From Aquatica leii (lineage: Eukaryota > Arthropoda > Insecta > Coleoptera > Lampyridae), in contig CM069434.1 of the NCBI GenBank assembly GCA_035610365.1, positions 98,072,806 to 98,136,805 of the forward strand: a stretch of 64,000 nucleotides of DNA. Reading direction: 5' to 3'. This document shows, piece by piece, positions 20,849 through 32,575 of the stretch (positions are counted from its first letter, which is position 1; every line of letters starts with the position of its first letter). The translations under genes were made by a program, and so were the position numbers. The notes under the pieces were generated by a model that worked only from the letters and a program-made list of their open reading frames with translations, was not told where the DNA came from and made no database searches.

Positions 20849-22858
20849 ATGAAGAACTTCAGGCTGCTCGTGCCGGTAGTATTAATAATAAGTTTTACAG
20901 TGTTAATAAAAGAAGTGTCAGTGCTAATTGCATATGATTGTGAGAATATTAACAATAACTACACAGTAGTGTCAATCCAAGATGTCGCCCCCTGCCCAGA
21001 TGAACAACAATCTTACAGTGAAATTCCCACAACAGTGATGGTGCTCCAACGTAACGACTTTAAACAACAACGAGTCCTAGCTTGCTTAATAGAAGTCACC
21101 AGAATTATACAACATTGTGGAATGCACAGCCATACTTCAGCAGTAGCAGACGGTGTTTCAAATTTTATTCATTTTATCGGAAGAGAAGAATGTCAAAACA
21201 TACATCGATTTAAAACAATTAGACTTTTTAATCAATTGGTAGGAAATATTAAACCAAATGGAACAACAACAGCATCATTAACAATTATGGGAACACTAAA
21301 AGACGATAGCACTTGTGAAGGTACTTCATATAACGAAAATGGCCATACTTGGACAAAAGTAATTGTGGTAGCGGCAGTAAAAATACATACTCGAGATTAT
21401 TTAGCAACAGTAAAACTCAATGAAAACGAGCTCAGTTTAATTAACGGAGTTACATGCAGCTATGTAGAAGGATACTGCATGGATTCCACGTACGGAGAAA
21501 CGGTATGGGATTACTCTCCAACTGTATCCTGCGATGGGGGATTGACGAATTTATTCAAGGGTCCCGCAGCAATCATTGTTAACAGAAACCACCCAAAAGA
21601 CCAAATCTTAGTGGTAGAACAAGGCGACAAAATCTTTGCGCTTTCCCTAATTAAAACCCTTTCCTTATGCGGATTTGAGGTCTGGCAATCCGAACATCCC
21701 AAATTATTGATAATCCTAAATCACAACGACACAAATATCCAACCAAAGATGCAATTAATTCCTCAAAACACGGACATGCTTAGTTATATAAACAGCAAAT
21801 TACTGTACATTGAACAAGCATATAAGCGTACAACCAGTCAGCTGTACACAAACACAGTTCACCGAAAATGTCTTCTTCATCGCGAGGTAATCAAAAACCG
21901 CTTACTTCTCGCACCCATTTCACCAAACGCTTTAACAACGCTTATAAAAAATAATATTGGACATATCGGAAGAGTAGTAGGAGAAGTATTATACATTATG
22001 CAGTGCACCCCAAAAGTAGTAGAAATCCGAAGAACCAAAAATTGCTATCAACAACTGCCTATAACCATAAACAACCAATCGAAATTTATGGCACCCATCA
22101 CGCATTTGATCCAAGATCATGCTGAACAAGTAGAGTGTAGTCTTTTAACACCACCAATGTTTAATATTAATGGGAAATGGGTAGGACTTACCCCACAGCC
22201 AGTAGAAAAAAATCCGCCACAGGTGTTAGGCGTGGAAGAAGAGGAAGAATTAAAATTCAAAACAATACAACCTATAGGAGTCAGTGGTCTATACACACAA
22301 GAAGACCTAGCAAAAGTTCAAAGAATGTTAAACTTCGGAAATGAGAGGGCAGCGGTAGAAACAATGCTAACGCTCAAACTAAGTGGTAATACTAACACAG
22401 ACTACCAAGGATATTCAACTCTACATCTGTTTGATACGGCAGAAATTAAAAAAATTGCTAGAAACACATTACAATATATTTGGGGATGGTTCACCGACAT
22501 TGGCATGTTTATGAGCGGATTAATCGGAGTCTACGCAGCGTTCAAAACCTTAAAATACTTACTGGGAGTAATAATAAATGGACTTGCAATCTATAAAACT
22601 GTGGGCTGTGGCCTGCAATTATTAGCTAGCATCTGGAACACCTTAGCCGTATGGATCGTCCACAAATATCAAGCAGAGCACCGACATACCGATGTAGAGG
22701 CACAGCTCAATGAACCTCAGGATCAACCAACATGTGCATTAACAAGTACCTTAGCCCACCATACACAACGACCGAACACGGTAGAGGCGTCGACAACCTC
22801 ATTAGCCCCAACATACCCCAACATCGATCACTGGACATCAACAATGACGTCGTCTTAA
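20849..22858 (+). CDS. env: Element II envelope-like glycoprotein (chuvirus-like)
   Basis: 669 residues, uninterrupted. There is an N-terminal signal-like segment (residues about 4-27), then YDC at 29-31 with the pattern TVVSIQDVAPC, and CGMHSH at 90-95 within a Cys-rich ectodomain. Hydrophobic segments span about 546-608, with a polar tail of about 60 residues. I see no furin site plus fusion peptide of the baculovirus-F type used by gypsy and 17.6. The YDC...CGMHSH pattern and the multi-hydrophobic C-terminus instead recall glycoproteins of chuviruses (negative-strand RNA viruses of arthropods), which are known to have been acquired by some insect LTR elements. The assignment is from memory of the pattern and needs a search. 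Expected role: membrane fusion and particle spread. Confidence 0.7.
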   Translation: MKNFRLLVPVVLIISFTVLIKEVSVLIAYDCENINNNYTVVSIQDVAPCPDEQQSYSEIPTTVMVLQRNDFKQQRVLACLIEVTRIIQHCGMHSHTSAVADGVSNFIHFIGREECQNIHRFKTIRLFNQLVGNIKPNGTTTASLTIMGTLKDDSTCEGTSYNENGHTWTKVIVVAAVKIHTRDYLATVKLNENELSLINGVTCSYVEGYCMDSTYGETVWDYSPTVSCDGGLTNLFKGPAAIIVNRNHPKDQILVVEQGDKIFALSLIKTLSLCGFEVWQSEHPKLLIILNHNDTNIQPKMQLIPQNTDMLSYINSKLLYIEQAYKRTTSQLYTNTVHRKCLLHREVIKNRLLLAPISPNALTTLIKNNIGHIGRVVGEVLYIMQCTPKVVEIRRTKNCYQQLPITINNQSKFMAPITHLIQDHAEQVECSLLTPPMFNINGKWVGLTPQPVEKNPPQVLGVEEEEELKFKTIQPIGVSGLYTQEDLAKVQRMLNFGNERAAVETMLTLKLSGNTNTDYQGYSTLHLFDTAEIKKIARNTLQYIWGWFTDIGMFMSGLIGVYAAFKTLKYLLGVIINGLAIYKTVGCGLQLLASIWNTLAVWIVHKYQAEHRHTDVEAQLNEPQDQPTCALTSTLAHHTQRPNTVEASTTSLAPTYPNIDHWTSTMTSS

Positions 22859-23143
22859 AACAGTGTTTAGTGCGGATAACAAAGTAAATAAATAAACAAA
22901 GTGACCGGCAAGCGAGCAAAAATTTTGTTGAAACTTTAGACGATAAGAGCAAACTCATAAGAGTCTGAAATTAGTTATAAGATGGGTAATATTACAATAG
23001 CTTTCATGTCAATACTAGGGCAAATAAATAAGTAGGATGATTAGAAACACTTAAATTAGGTTGTAGAAATAGAGGGAAATTGTCACTTCTAAAAGGAAGA
23101 CAAGTTCATAAGAACTTGCCTTCTTTTTAAAATAGGAGAGTTA
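22859..23143 (+). other. Element II 3' non-coding region with hairpin and polypurine tract
   Basis: A stem of 17-bp arms with two mismatches (23091-23107 and 23112-23128, loop ATAA) stands just before the 3' LTR. AATAGGAGAG (23131-23140) is the likely polypurine tract for plus-strand priming. Confidence 0.55.
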
Positions 23144-23848
23144 TGTAACAAGCACCGGGGAAAAATCAAAATAAATTTCGATTTTAATTTAAAAATTCAA
23201 ATTCATGGTAAGAACTAATTTCAAATAAGAAATGTAATTCAATATTAAATTTCCTGTTGTTTAAGTAATTCGCAGTCATCAATAGAAACTGCATTTTACA
23301 ATTTTCATAGGAAACACATCCGTTGGAAAATTGATTATATTAACATAATAAAGGCCGTCAATACCGACGGTCAATACCCTAACAATGCAATAACGCAAAA
23401 TTACAATTATCGTGGAGGCATCTTTTGATTTGAAAAAGGCAGTCGATAACTCGCGATCGGTTGAGGCGGTAAACCTCAGAGAAAAATTTTGATAATAAAA
23501 GTGTTTAAAAAATTTAAATAATTCAGAAACTCCGAAACCGAGTAATGTAAAAGTGCGTTGTTGCAAGAGGGTCCCACAAACAAACTAAGGTCAGAAACTG
23601 TAATTTCTAACTGTCTAACATTTTATTGTAAAAACTTTTTTTAATTTTAATTCAATGTCTTTTGTGCGGCAAGCGACCATGTAATTGTTCAAATTTAATA
23701 CAATGTTATAATCATTTAATGCGGATAACTTCGGTGATTTGTTATGTTCGTAATATATATCTCATTCCATTTATATTTTGTTTAATTTCATACTTTAAAC
23801 CCCAAAAACAATTACACATCTCCAGAGCTACCCTGGAGGAGTGTTACA
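23144..23848 (+). repeat. 3' LTR of element II
   Basis: 705 bp, nearly identical to the 5' LTR, and followed by the second AAGA of the target duplication (23849-23852). Confidence 0.95.
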
Positions 23849-24500
23849 AAGAAATGGAGTGTTGACAAGTTTGCAATTACTGATACCGAACGTTTAAGCA
23901 CTTTTTTGATATATCCTTTCTGTGAAAGAAATATGTATTTTTCACCTTGGCAGACTTCGATCTCTAAGCAATACCTTGCTGTGCCAAGTTTTTTGATTAC
24001 CGGACACGATCAAGATGTCATCTACGTAGACAAGAACGTATGTGTTCTTCTCCGTATTGACGTATAGTAGTAGACGTAGGGTCCGCGTTAGTAAGAACCA
24101 ACCCCATACTCTTAAGCGTTTTGTCAAGTGTAGTGAGCCATTGGCAACCATTCTCTCTAACATCTCAAGTAACAATTTGGGCATCTCTATGTGTATGTTC
24201 GCATCAACCGGTCCGTTGAGATATGCGGTTCCAACGTCTAGCTAGAAAATCTTTAAGTTAGATTTAGCAGCCAATGCTACAAGCAAACGAAGTGATCCTA
24301 AGCGCGCAATTAGAGCAAAAGTGTTGAAAAAGTCAGATCCAAAACGTTGCAAAAAACCTTTGGCGACGACTAGAGCTTTTCCCTTTTGTAAACTTCCGTT
24401 GGCATCGTACTAACCGTGCGATATTTTCTAATTTGCACAGTAGCTCTAAGAACAATTTCAAAAGCTTCTATTTCGGAGTAAACCGCGTTTCGCCACTACT
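23849..24500 (-). pseudogene. Copia-A pol, reverse transcriptase part, right of element II
   Basis: Minus-strand translation shows Ty1/copia RT in order: VAKGFLQRFGSDFFNTFA (about 24370), LDVGTAYLNGPV (about 24230), the catalytic YVDDILIVSG (about 24010-24040), and near 23900 the segment ERIYQKSA in a shifted frame. It ends at the AAGA duplication and continues at 13253 on the other side of element II. Several frame breaks are present. Copia RT copies element RNA to DNA; this copy is dead. Confidence 0.75.
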
Positions 24501-25992
24501 TTTTATTGGGCTCGGTAAAGGTCTCGTAAAAAAACATTTCATCAGCACTCATAGCCAAATTAATGACATCATACTATTAGCAGAAATTAGTGTACAAAAT
24601 TTAGTTAGCGGTTTTCCCCTCATACAAAACTATTAGAAATTATATTTATTTTACTTCCTGATAAATGTTGATAGAATAAAGATATTTCAAAAACGAGTCG
24701 TATAACAAACACAAAATCAGTTTAATCTAGAAATATATTCTAAATTTTTGTTACCTGTTCGATCCATTTTAGGCGTCTTATAAGCAACCAGATATGTATA
24801 TATTCGCCACAGTTACCGAGCCACAAAAACCATACAAAAAATCAAATTTGTAATAGTCGTGAAAAAATTATTCTAAATTTGCATCTGTTAATTACTTATC
24901 TTTCCTGTTTATATAACCCATTTTGGGTTTCCTTCTTCTAATAATCTTAATCAACAACAGCAAAACAATTTTATTCACTTACACATTTAAGTTTAATTTA
25001 AACTTAAAGGTTTGCTTGCACATGTATTTTGAAACAATAAACTACTGTGCTAAGCTGATAGTAGGTAAAATTTTGTTGTAATTTAAACGCCAGCGAATGG
25101 AAGTTATTATATTTAAGTGTTACTTTTAATTAGTATTTAGTTGTTGTAAATATAAAATTCTTTTTAAAACATCGTATATTGCATTTGGTAATTACAAAAC
25201 ACTTCTTTATTAAAAATGCCGTACATTTAAATCTAGAAATGTAATTTTGTACAAAATTGTAGTGTTTGAGTTACCGACATAAATTAACATTATTATTAGT
25301 ATTTCACCAGTTAACAATAAATTTAATTCAATAATTAAATGCTTATTCTTTGTTTACGTTTATCAATATCTTAAAGCAATTATAATAAATGAATTACTCG
25401 TACGTATGTATTTATTTTGTTACTTATTTAAAACCAAAACCATTGAAATTTTTAATTAATTAATAAGTTTGTTTTAAAAGTAGCAAAACTGTTTCCAATG
25501 GTATATAGACTAACTGTAATGCTATAAAAATTTAGAATAATACAATATTTAAATGTCAAAACACTTGCATTGTGTAAACTCATTTTTTCAAATGTAAACT
25601 TTTTTGTTTTTGTGTAGTTCTCACAAAATTCGATTGTTTTCTTTTTACAAATCTAATTTGTTTTATACCAGTACACAGTCAGTGAATCAAATCTTGGTAA
25701 AAACAAACTTGCATAGTTATAATAGAAACTCAACTGTTAGTCAATGGTTTCGAATTGAGGAAACAAACCGTAAAGCGGTTTAGAACTTTTTAATTCCGAT
25801 TGTAATTACAATTTAAAAAAATAACTTTGTTTCTAAATAATTATTTTAAATTTTTAGATTTGATACATCTATTAATTATTTTTGTTTGATAATTACATAA
25901 TTTTTTTATTGATAAATTAATCAAATATTGAAAAAATTGAACATAGTCAAACGTTATCTTAACATGTAATAATTGAGTTAACTCGTTGAGAA
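24501..25992. other. AT-rich stretch with no recognised gene
   Basis: Very AT-rich on both strands, no recognisable coding or repeat structure. The part just downstream of gene A (25700-25992) would include its 3' untranslated region. Confidence 0.35.
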
Positions 25993-27896
25993 TTATTTTC
26001 CTAAGCCGCTGCCTGATAAAGATCCTATAGCAGCCGATGATATTTCACCAATTATATTTGTATTATTTGTAAGGTCAATCACAGTGGTGAAATTTAGTAC
26101 AGAACTGACTGTAGTAGGTAAACTAACTTCTTCCAAAGTTCTTGGATTCGCATCTTTGCCAAATATTCTAAAAAAATAAATACAATATAAGCATCATTAA
26201 CATTATTTCTAACTACAGTTAAGATTTGTTAAAACAAAACGAAATTAAACTTATTCGTACACATGCAAACCTTAACTAAGGCTATCGTAAAATTTCAAAT
26301 TAAGAAAGTATTGTAACGAACTCGAGTCTGCGGATATTCCGTAAAAAGCGGCACCCACTGCAAAAGATTTTAATAAATTAGTAAAATGTAATAAAATGAA
26401 AACTTCTGGAATCGATACGTGCAGATATAAAGGTTGCAGCCGGTGGAGTAATTCATTTATCGTTTAGTTGTTATTAGCAAGAGATAAATGAAACGTAACT
26501 GTTATGTGTGATTTTTTGTGTGTGTGATTAATTGGCTTTGAACACTTAGTTTTTTGTGGATTTCTAGGTTTCACTTTGCCACACTAGAGCTTTTTTTGCC
26601 TATTACGCAACTACACTAACGAATGAATATTCACGTATGCGATATTGGCAGCACAAAACTTTTCTGACGTTTATATTGACATAAGCTATTCTAACTTTAA
26701 ATTTTTTTTACTATCTACGTGTTTATAAAACGTTGTTTTGAATTCTTTTTGTAATTTTTAATAAACTAAATTGATTGTGAAAATTTTTTTAAAAATGAGA
26801 GTAGTATAAAAAAAAATTATGTAGAAAATAAACAATTATTAATATAAAATAAAACAGTGTATAGTTAATTTAAAATGGCAGAGTTCCAGGAACATTTTAC
26901 TTTTTTATAAATAAATTCTTTTAACAAATTCTTTATATTATAAAAAAAATTAAAAATCTTTTTTTTTGTTATTTTGTCTTCTGATAGACAAAACAAATAA
27001 TTTTTAGAAAAATAAATGTATAGGTACTTATATTACCAGGTTTAATATTTTGCTTAAAATGTATATGATGCGAATCAATTTTTAGCTTTTCTAATATTCT
27101 TAGCAAGTATTTTAATGTTATGACAAAACATTTATTAGGAACAATCAGTTACAGAAACCAAGGTAGGAAATTATCTCATTATTCAATTTTGGTAGGTTTT
27201 TTATAATAGTAAAATAAAAATTGATTATGAATTCTCAAAACCAAAATTTTCTATTTCTGATTGTATTTTCTGTAAGTTAATTATTATTATTTATTTTGTT
27301 TCTTTTTATACATTTACTGTTATATAAATAATTATAAAAATTAAAACTTTATTTACTCATTAATACACATTTAATTTTTAATTTGTATTACTTTTAATGC
27401 TTTTATTATAGTTTTTTAGGATTTTAACGCTAACTGCACTTTTAAAAAAATATTATTTAGATACTAAATTATAAGTGTTAATTAGTAATATTTCAATTAC
27501 TCAAAAGCAATTATACGAGTCTTTTTAGAACTGGTTTTAAGTTATTCTGTTAGAAACACAAACTTAAGCATTTTTACTTAGCTTTGGTAAACATACCTGG
27601 TAAAATTATCCAGCAAAGGTGGTGATTCTGTAGTGGAAACACTATCTGCAGTTGCTTTTACCTCAGTATTATACAAATTATGAAAATTTGTTTGGTTTTG
27701 AATAGAGTTTGGTTGTTCGTATTCTGTTCTGAAAATAGTGTATTATTTGTGAAATTTAAAACAACATTAAAAATTACGATTCGCTGTTGATCGAGTGGAC
27801 ATCAAGTTGATCTAATTCAATTGGTGATAAATAACATTTTGAGAACACATTTACAAGCAGTATATAATACAAAATATTTGTAATATTTACAGACAT
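25993..27896 (-). CDS. Gene A: small secreted protein, three exons (unrecognised family)
   Basis: Minus-strand gene, exons 27896-27778, 27728-27597 and 26167-25993 (426 nt, 141 residues). Both introns are phase 2 with GT-AG ends: intron 1 is 49 bp (GTAATT...TTTTCAG), intron 2 is 1429 bp (GTATGT...TTTTTAG). Residues about 5-20 are a hydrophobic signal-like segment (ILYYILLVNVFSKCYL); the rest is Ser/Thr/Asn-rich with possible N-glycosylation sites and ends ISSAAIGSLSGSGLGK. I do not recognise the family. Gene B at 38430-42695 has the same exon count, phases, signal peptide, C-terminus and promoter motif, which supports both as real and paralogous. The predicted product is secreted or surface-exposed. 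Confidence 0.75.
26290..26620. other. Possible LTR-like insertion in intron 2 of gene A
   Basis: A GC-richer block inside the AT-rich intron starts TGTAACGAACTCGAG (about 26311) and holds TATAAAGG (about 26434). It looks like an LTR with a promoter, but I could not define its right end or a target duplication. Confidence 0.25.
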
Positions 27897-27975
27897 TTTG
27901 CCACTAACGCAAATTTTCTGACCTGTTCTCAATATTACCTACCACGAACTGTATTAAAACCAGTTTTAATGCAAA
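27897..27975 (-). promoter_or_regulatory. Gene A promoter-proximal region shared with gene B
   Basis: The 14-mer TAAAACCAGTTTTA (plus-strand reading, 27955-27968), an inverted repeat of TAAAAC/GTTTTA around two bases, is identical to 42785-42798 upstream of gene B. Nearby TTCTGACCT and ATTACCT-like blocks are also shared in the same order. It lies 59 bp upstream of the ATG here and 90 bp upstream in gene B. A core promoter or 5' leader function is inferred. Confidence 0.5.
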
Positions 27976-28589
27976 CTTGCTTTAAATGAAACAAAAAGAA
28001 AATAAAGCATAACTAAAGTAAAACACTTCTTCACAAATATGAATAATTTTAAACATTAAAAGCAAATTTATTTTACAAAGAACGATTGGTGAAAATTACA
28101 TCATTTAGTAGAAAATAAGTCATAAAAAGACTATTTGCAATATTTACACGTTCCAAAAAACGAATAAAAGAAAATGCCAAAATAATTATACAAAAATCAA
28201 AAAATTTTGTTTCATAAAAAATTTAGTTTGTTACTCATTTAGGAAAGAAAATCATATTGTTTTGTTATGGTAAATATGTACAATTTTTTATCACACTGGG
28301 TTTGCAAGTTTAATTGAAATTAAAATACTAAAAATGCGTATTTGGCTGTAAGGTCAAAAGAATTTATTTTTTATTAATATTATTTTATGTTTTTCGTTGT
28401 CTGATCTTAATATTTTTTAAAACAACATACTTTGAAATATTTTTCTTATTTAAACAGGTTTTTTCTTTTATCTTTTTAAAATATTTTTGTTTTTTTTTTG
28501 TATCTATTTTTGATGTATATTTTATTTAATTTTAAGATATGTCAAGTAGTACTTAAATTGTGTAGTTTTTATTAGTAAACCGTACAACG

Positions 28590-29767
28590 GGGACGATGTG
28601 TGGAAAACCTCGTGTGTGAACGGACCTCATCAATCTTTCACATTTGCTAGCTATCTAGGCTCAATCTATATAGATGTTACACTAGCTTCTCCCTATTTAG
28701 CCAGAAAAATAGAAAACTGGCGAGTCATTTCCGAGCTGATAGAAAGTGACTACCAACTGATACGGTTTGAGTTAACCGTCAAGGCCCCTAACTTCGTACT
28801 AATAGATCCCGTTTGCCCAAACAATGCTATTACAAGTACATTTCTAACCGTGCTCCAATGTTAAAGACGGTGACGGATACACCATCTCAAAACAAAACAG
28901 AATCAAAGCAATAATATCCACATTATTTCCAGACGACAATCCCTCGACGGACAACGCTTAATAAGATCCCGATCTCTTTTGCAAAGCAATTCCCAATAGG
29001 AGCAAAATTCATAAAAATAAAGCTACTGGACTTGACGGAATACACTGTAATGTTTTGCGAACGGTTGTTCTAGATTCTCTCTCATCTACAATCACTGACC
29101 TCTTCAACTCTTGCATAATAATTGATTATTTTCTTACCAGCTTAAAAACTAGTAAGCTAATCACTATTCTCAAACCTGGAAAAGAGGATTTCGCGAACCC
29201 TAACTCGTATCGTCCATTAACTTTGTTATCAGAACTAGGTAAACTTTTCGAAAGAACACTTCTTAAAAAGATACACGACAAACATCTTATTTGATCATAG
29301 TTAATATATTTTGTTTCCAAATCACTTACCAGCAATATTTTCATTTATGTTACATGCACATGACTACATCACCGTCACAGTCTTCGCAAGTTCTCAAAAA
29401 GACTTGGAAGAAAACGCTAACACATGTCTAAATTTTGTGACTACTTGGGCTGGCAGCAATAAACTAAGTATTTCTGCAGACAAGACTAAGTACATGGTTT
29501 TTAGCTCTACGCTAAGACCCAAGCCTTTACTGCGCCTCTACGATACTTCTGTCCGTAGGGTCATAGAATTTAAATACTTTGGACTATTGCTTGACGACAA
29601 TTTTGTAAAACATTGCGTTTTCATGGTTGACATGTGTAAAAGCGTCTTGCACTTGTTCTACAAATACTCACGATTGAAATGGAACCTTCACAAAAAACAT
29701 CTTGCAAATATCTTCGACAATGCAGTCATTCCCATGTTCACCGATGGCTTTGACATTTAGGTCAAGA
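28590..29767 (+). pseudogene. R1-like LINE remnant, left part
   Basis: The endonuclease end is read at 28598-28864 (GSIYIDVTLASPYLARKIENW, then ESDYQLIRFEL). RT finger motifs lie at about 29020-29290 (KATGLDGIHCN, NSYRPLTLLSELGKLFER). After an internal deletion the palm/thumb follows at 29311-29760 (ASSQKDLEENANTCLNFV, NKLSISADKTKYMVF). The Asp-Asp of the catalytic box is lost in the deletion. The style of the motifs matches R1-clade LINEs. The element continues at 32836 beyond the inserted copia-B. Confidence 0.7.
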
Positions 29768-30099
29768 AGCTCATAATATAAAACACTTTTAGTTTTTAAG
29801 ATCATATGGCTGTCGCACCTATCGTTCTTTATGACAACTAAGATATAAGTTGATTGAACTTTGTAATGCATAATCGCAATTTGTTGTGTGTGTAAGTGGA
29901 AGTTAGTTAAAATAAACGTTTATAATAGAGAGCTTTGTACGTTTTTCTTATAAGAGGTTATGAACCCAGTTTTTCGCCAGTTTTTTCTGTTTATTGCGTG
30001 GTTAACGTGTTTATGGTTTTAAGAAAAACAAAAAATTAATTAATTGGAGTCGCACACCTGAATGAAGGAGATTACAAACTAGATACCAAGATTGACCAG

Positions 30100-31362
30100 G
30101 TAAGCTTACTTTCCGTAATAGCAGGCAGTACTTGGCATCGTAGATTTGGTCATGCAAATGCAAGTGATCTTAATAAAATGAAAAATGACACTATTGTCAA
30201 TGGATTAAAGTACAGTGGAGAACTGCAAGCTACTAAACAAAATTGTATTGTTTGTTGCGAAGCGAAGCAATCCAGACTTCCATTTTCTAGTAAGGGAAGC
30301 AGTGCTACTTTTTCATTAGAAGTTATCCATGGAGATCTTTGTGGACCTATGGAGGTACCGTCCATAGGAGGATCCAGGTATTTTCTCATTTTAGAAGATG
30401 ATTTCACTCGTATGGCTTTCATTTATTTCCTAAAAACTAAAAATGAAATTTTTGGCTATTTCAAGCAGTTTAAGTCTATGGTGGAAAACCAAACTAGTCA
30501 TAAAATTAAAAAGTTTAGATCAGATAATGGGGGAGAGTTTTGTAGTAAGAACTTTGAAAGTTTTCTTAAAGAAAATGGTATCATACACCAAAAAACTACC
30601 GCACATACTCCTGAGCAGAACGGGATGTCGGAACGACTAAATCGTACCATTATGGAAAAATCAAAAAGCATGTTGTTTGATGCGAAATTGGAAACGAAGT
30701 TTTGGGCTCAGGCAGCCAGTACAGCGGTATACTTAAGAAATCGTTCCTTGGCAGCTGGTCTCACGAAAACGCCAATTGAATTACGGACAAGTGCAAAACC
30801 AGATGTGAGTAACTTACGTATATTTGGTAGCACAGAAATGGTCCATATCCCTAAAGTAAATAGATTAAAGTGGGATAAAAAATCTGCACAGACGATATTT
30901 GTCGGGTACAGTGATACTACAAAGGGTTATAGAGTTTACAATCCCGAAACAAATTCTGTAACTATAAGTCGTGATGTAATAATCATGGAAAATATCAAAA
31001 ATGATAAGGTTGACGTTTTAACTAACGAAGCACCCAGTGTACCACAATTTGAAGCAGACAGTGACAATGTATTAAAAAGTCAAGTTTCAGTGGGGGAAAA
31101 CATCGGCAGTAGTGACTTGGTGGAGTTTAATGAGACTTTATCTGAAGTGCATGATGACAGTTCTGATTTAAATTATGTGCCGAGTATAGACACAGACAAT
31201 TTAGACAATACAAGTGTTCGAAGGACGCAGCGCGTACCAAAACCTAAGACATATGACGATTATGTTGTTTACCTAAGCACAGATTGTACCAAGCAGGTGG
31301 ACATGCAGGATGAGCCAACCACAATATCCGAAGTTTTTTCGCGTTCAGACAAACTTCATTGA
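30100..31362 (+). pseudogene. Copia-B integrase
   Basis: The frame is open from about 30100 (first Met 30178) to a stop at 31360-31362. The pre-integrase zinc motif is visible (WHRRFGHANASDL, then CIVC), followed by the catalytic Asp of HGDLCGPM, the second Asp of FRSDNGGEF, and Glu in PEQNGMSERLNRT, then the copia-type KRGYR-like C-terminal fold (FVGYSDTTKGYRVYNP). All three catalytic acidic residues are present. Length and order are normal for the integrase and linker of Ty1/copia. The polyprotein is truncated at its N-terminus by the gag/protease deletion. Confidence 0.85.
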
Positions 31363-31368
31363 GAGGAA

Positions 31369-32575
31369 GCTATGGCAGACGAGCTGCAGTCATTTAAGGA
31401 TAACGACGCCTGGGAATTGGTGGACGCTCCGGCTGATGCAGCAGTGGTGCAGTGCAAGTGGGTTTTTAAACGTAAATTTGATAGTGAAAATAAGGTAAGG
31501 TACAGGGCCAGATTGGTGGCAAAGGGGTATTAACTATGATGAAACTTTTTCACTAGTTGTTAGGCATACCAGTTTAAGATTATTAATCGCTCTAGCTGTT
31601 CATTATGATCTTGAGATTACACACTTGGATGTAACAACTGCCTTTTTGAACGGTTTTTTGACCGAAGATGTTTATATGATGTTACCAGATGGTTTAAAAA
31701 TATCAAATTGTGATACTAATAAAGTACTTAAGCTAAATAATGCCATTTATGGACTTAAGCAGTCATCTAGGGCATGGTATCGGAGGGTTGAGGAAACTTT
31801 GTCAAGTTTTTCTTATAAGAAATCAGATTGTGAACCATGTTTATTTTTTAAAAAGCAAGGTCAGCTTACTTCTATTGTAGCACTCTATGTAGATGATTTT
31901 TTCATTTTTAGTAATTAGTAATGATCAATTAGAAACCAGTTTTTTAAAAACAGAATTAGGTAAAAAAGTCAAAATAAAAGATCTGGGTCAAGCGAAACAA
32001 AGTTTGGGGGTTAGAATTAACATTGATAAGCAAAATAATACGATTACATTAGATCAAGAGTCATATATTGATCAATTGCTAAAGAAATTCAATATGAGAG
32101 ATTCAAAAAACATTAGTACACCTATTGAGACGAATTTAAAGTTAGATAAGGGCATGAAAATTAGTGTAAAGATAATTATCCATATCAGCAACTTATAGGT
32201 AGCCTAATGTACTTAAGCGTTCTCACTAGGCCAGATATTTCCTTTGCAGTAAGTATCCTAAGTCAGTATAATAACTGTTATGATCAAACGCATTGGACTT
32301 ATGCAAAACGAATCCTAACATATTTACAGTCTACAAAAAACTATGGTTTAGTTTTTTCTAAGTCTGACAACCTTAATTTGCAAGGCTTTGTTGATGCCGA
32401 TTGGGCAAACAATATTGTAGATAGGAAGTCTTATACAGGCTTCTGCTTCAAACTCTCAGGTTGTTTAATTTCATGGGAGAGTAGAAAGCTGATATGGTTG
32501 CAGATATATTTACAAAAGGGTTGTGTTTTGCTAAACATGACAAATTTTTGAATGTTTTAGGAGTTAAACCGTTGT
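31369..32575 (+). pseudogene. Copia-B reverse transcriptase and RNase H (frameshifted)
   Basis: Starts with AWELVDAPADAAVVQCKWVF-type RT N-terminus (about 31405-31460), then LDVTTAFLNGFLTEDVYMM (31625 on), YGLKQSSRAWYRR and the catalytic YVDDFFIF (about 31888-31911). The frame then changes near 31915 into KIKDLGQAKQSLGVRI and again near 32195. The connection region (LTRPDISFAVSILSQ) and RNase H (FVDADWANNIVDRKSYTGF) follow; the last part of RNase H is deleted, joining to a KGLCFAKHDKFLNVLGV-like tail before the LTR. Dead copy. Confidence 0.8.

Larger units (their letters stand above)
13254..23848 (+). mobile_element. Element II: young Ty3/gypsy (errantivirus-like) element with gag, pol, macro domain and env
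   Basis: A 10,595-bp element bounded by LTRs at 13254-13959 and 23144-23848 with perfect 7-bp inverted ends (TGTAACA...TGTTACA). AAGA flanks it at 13250-13253 and 23849-23852, the 4-bp target duplication typical of Ty3/gypsy. By eye the LTRs differ at about three positions in 706, so insertion is recent. Gene order is gag, protease, RT, RNase H, OARD1-like macro domain, integrase, env. It sits in and splits a minus-strand copia pol. Three single-base frame changes interrupt pol; gag and env are open. Confidence 0.95.
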
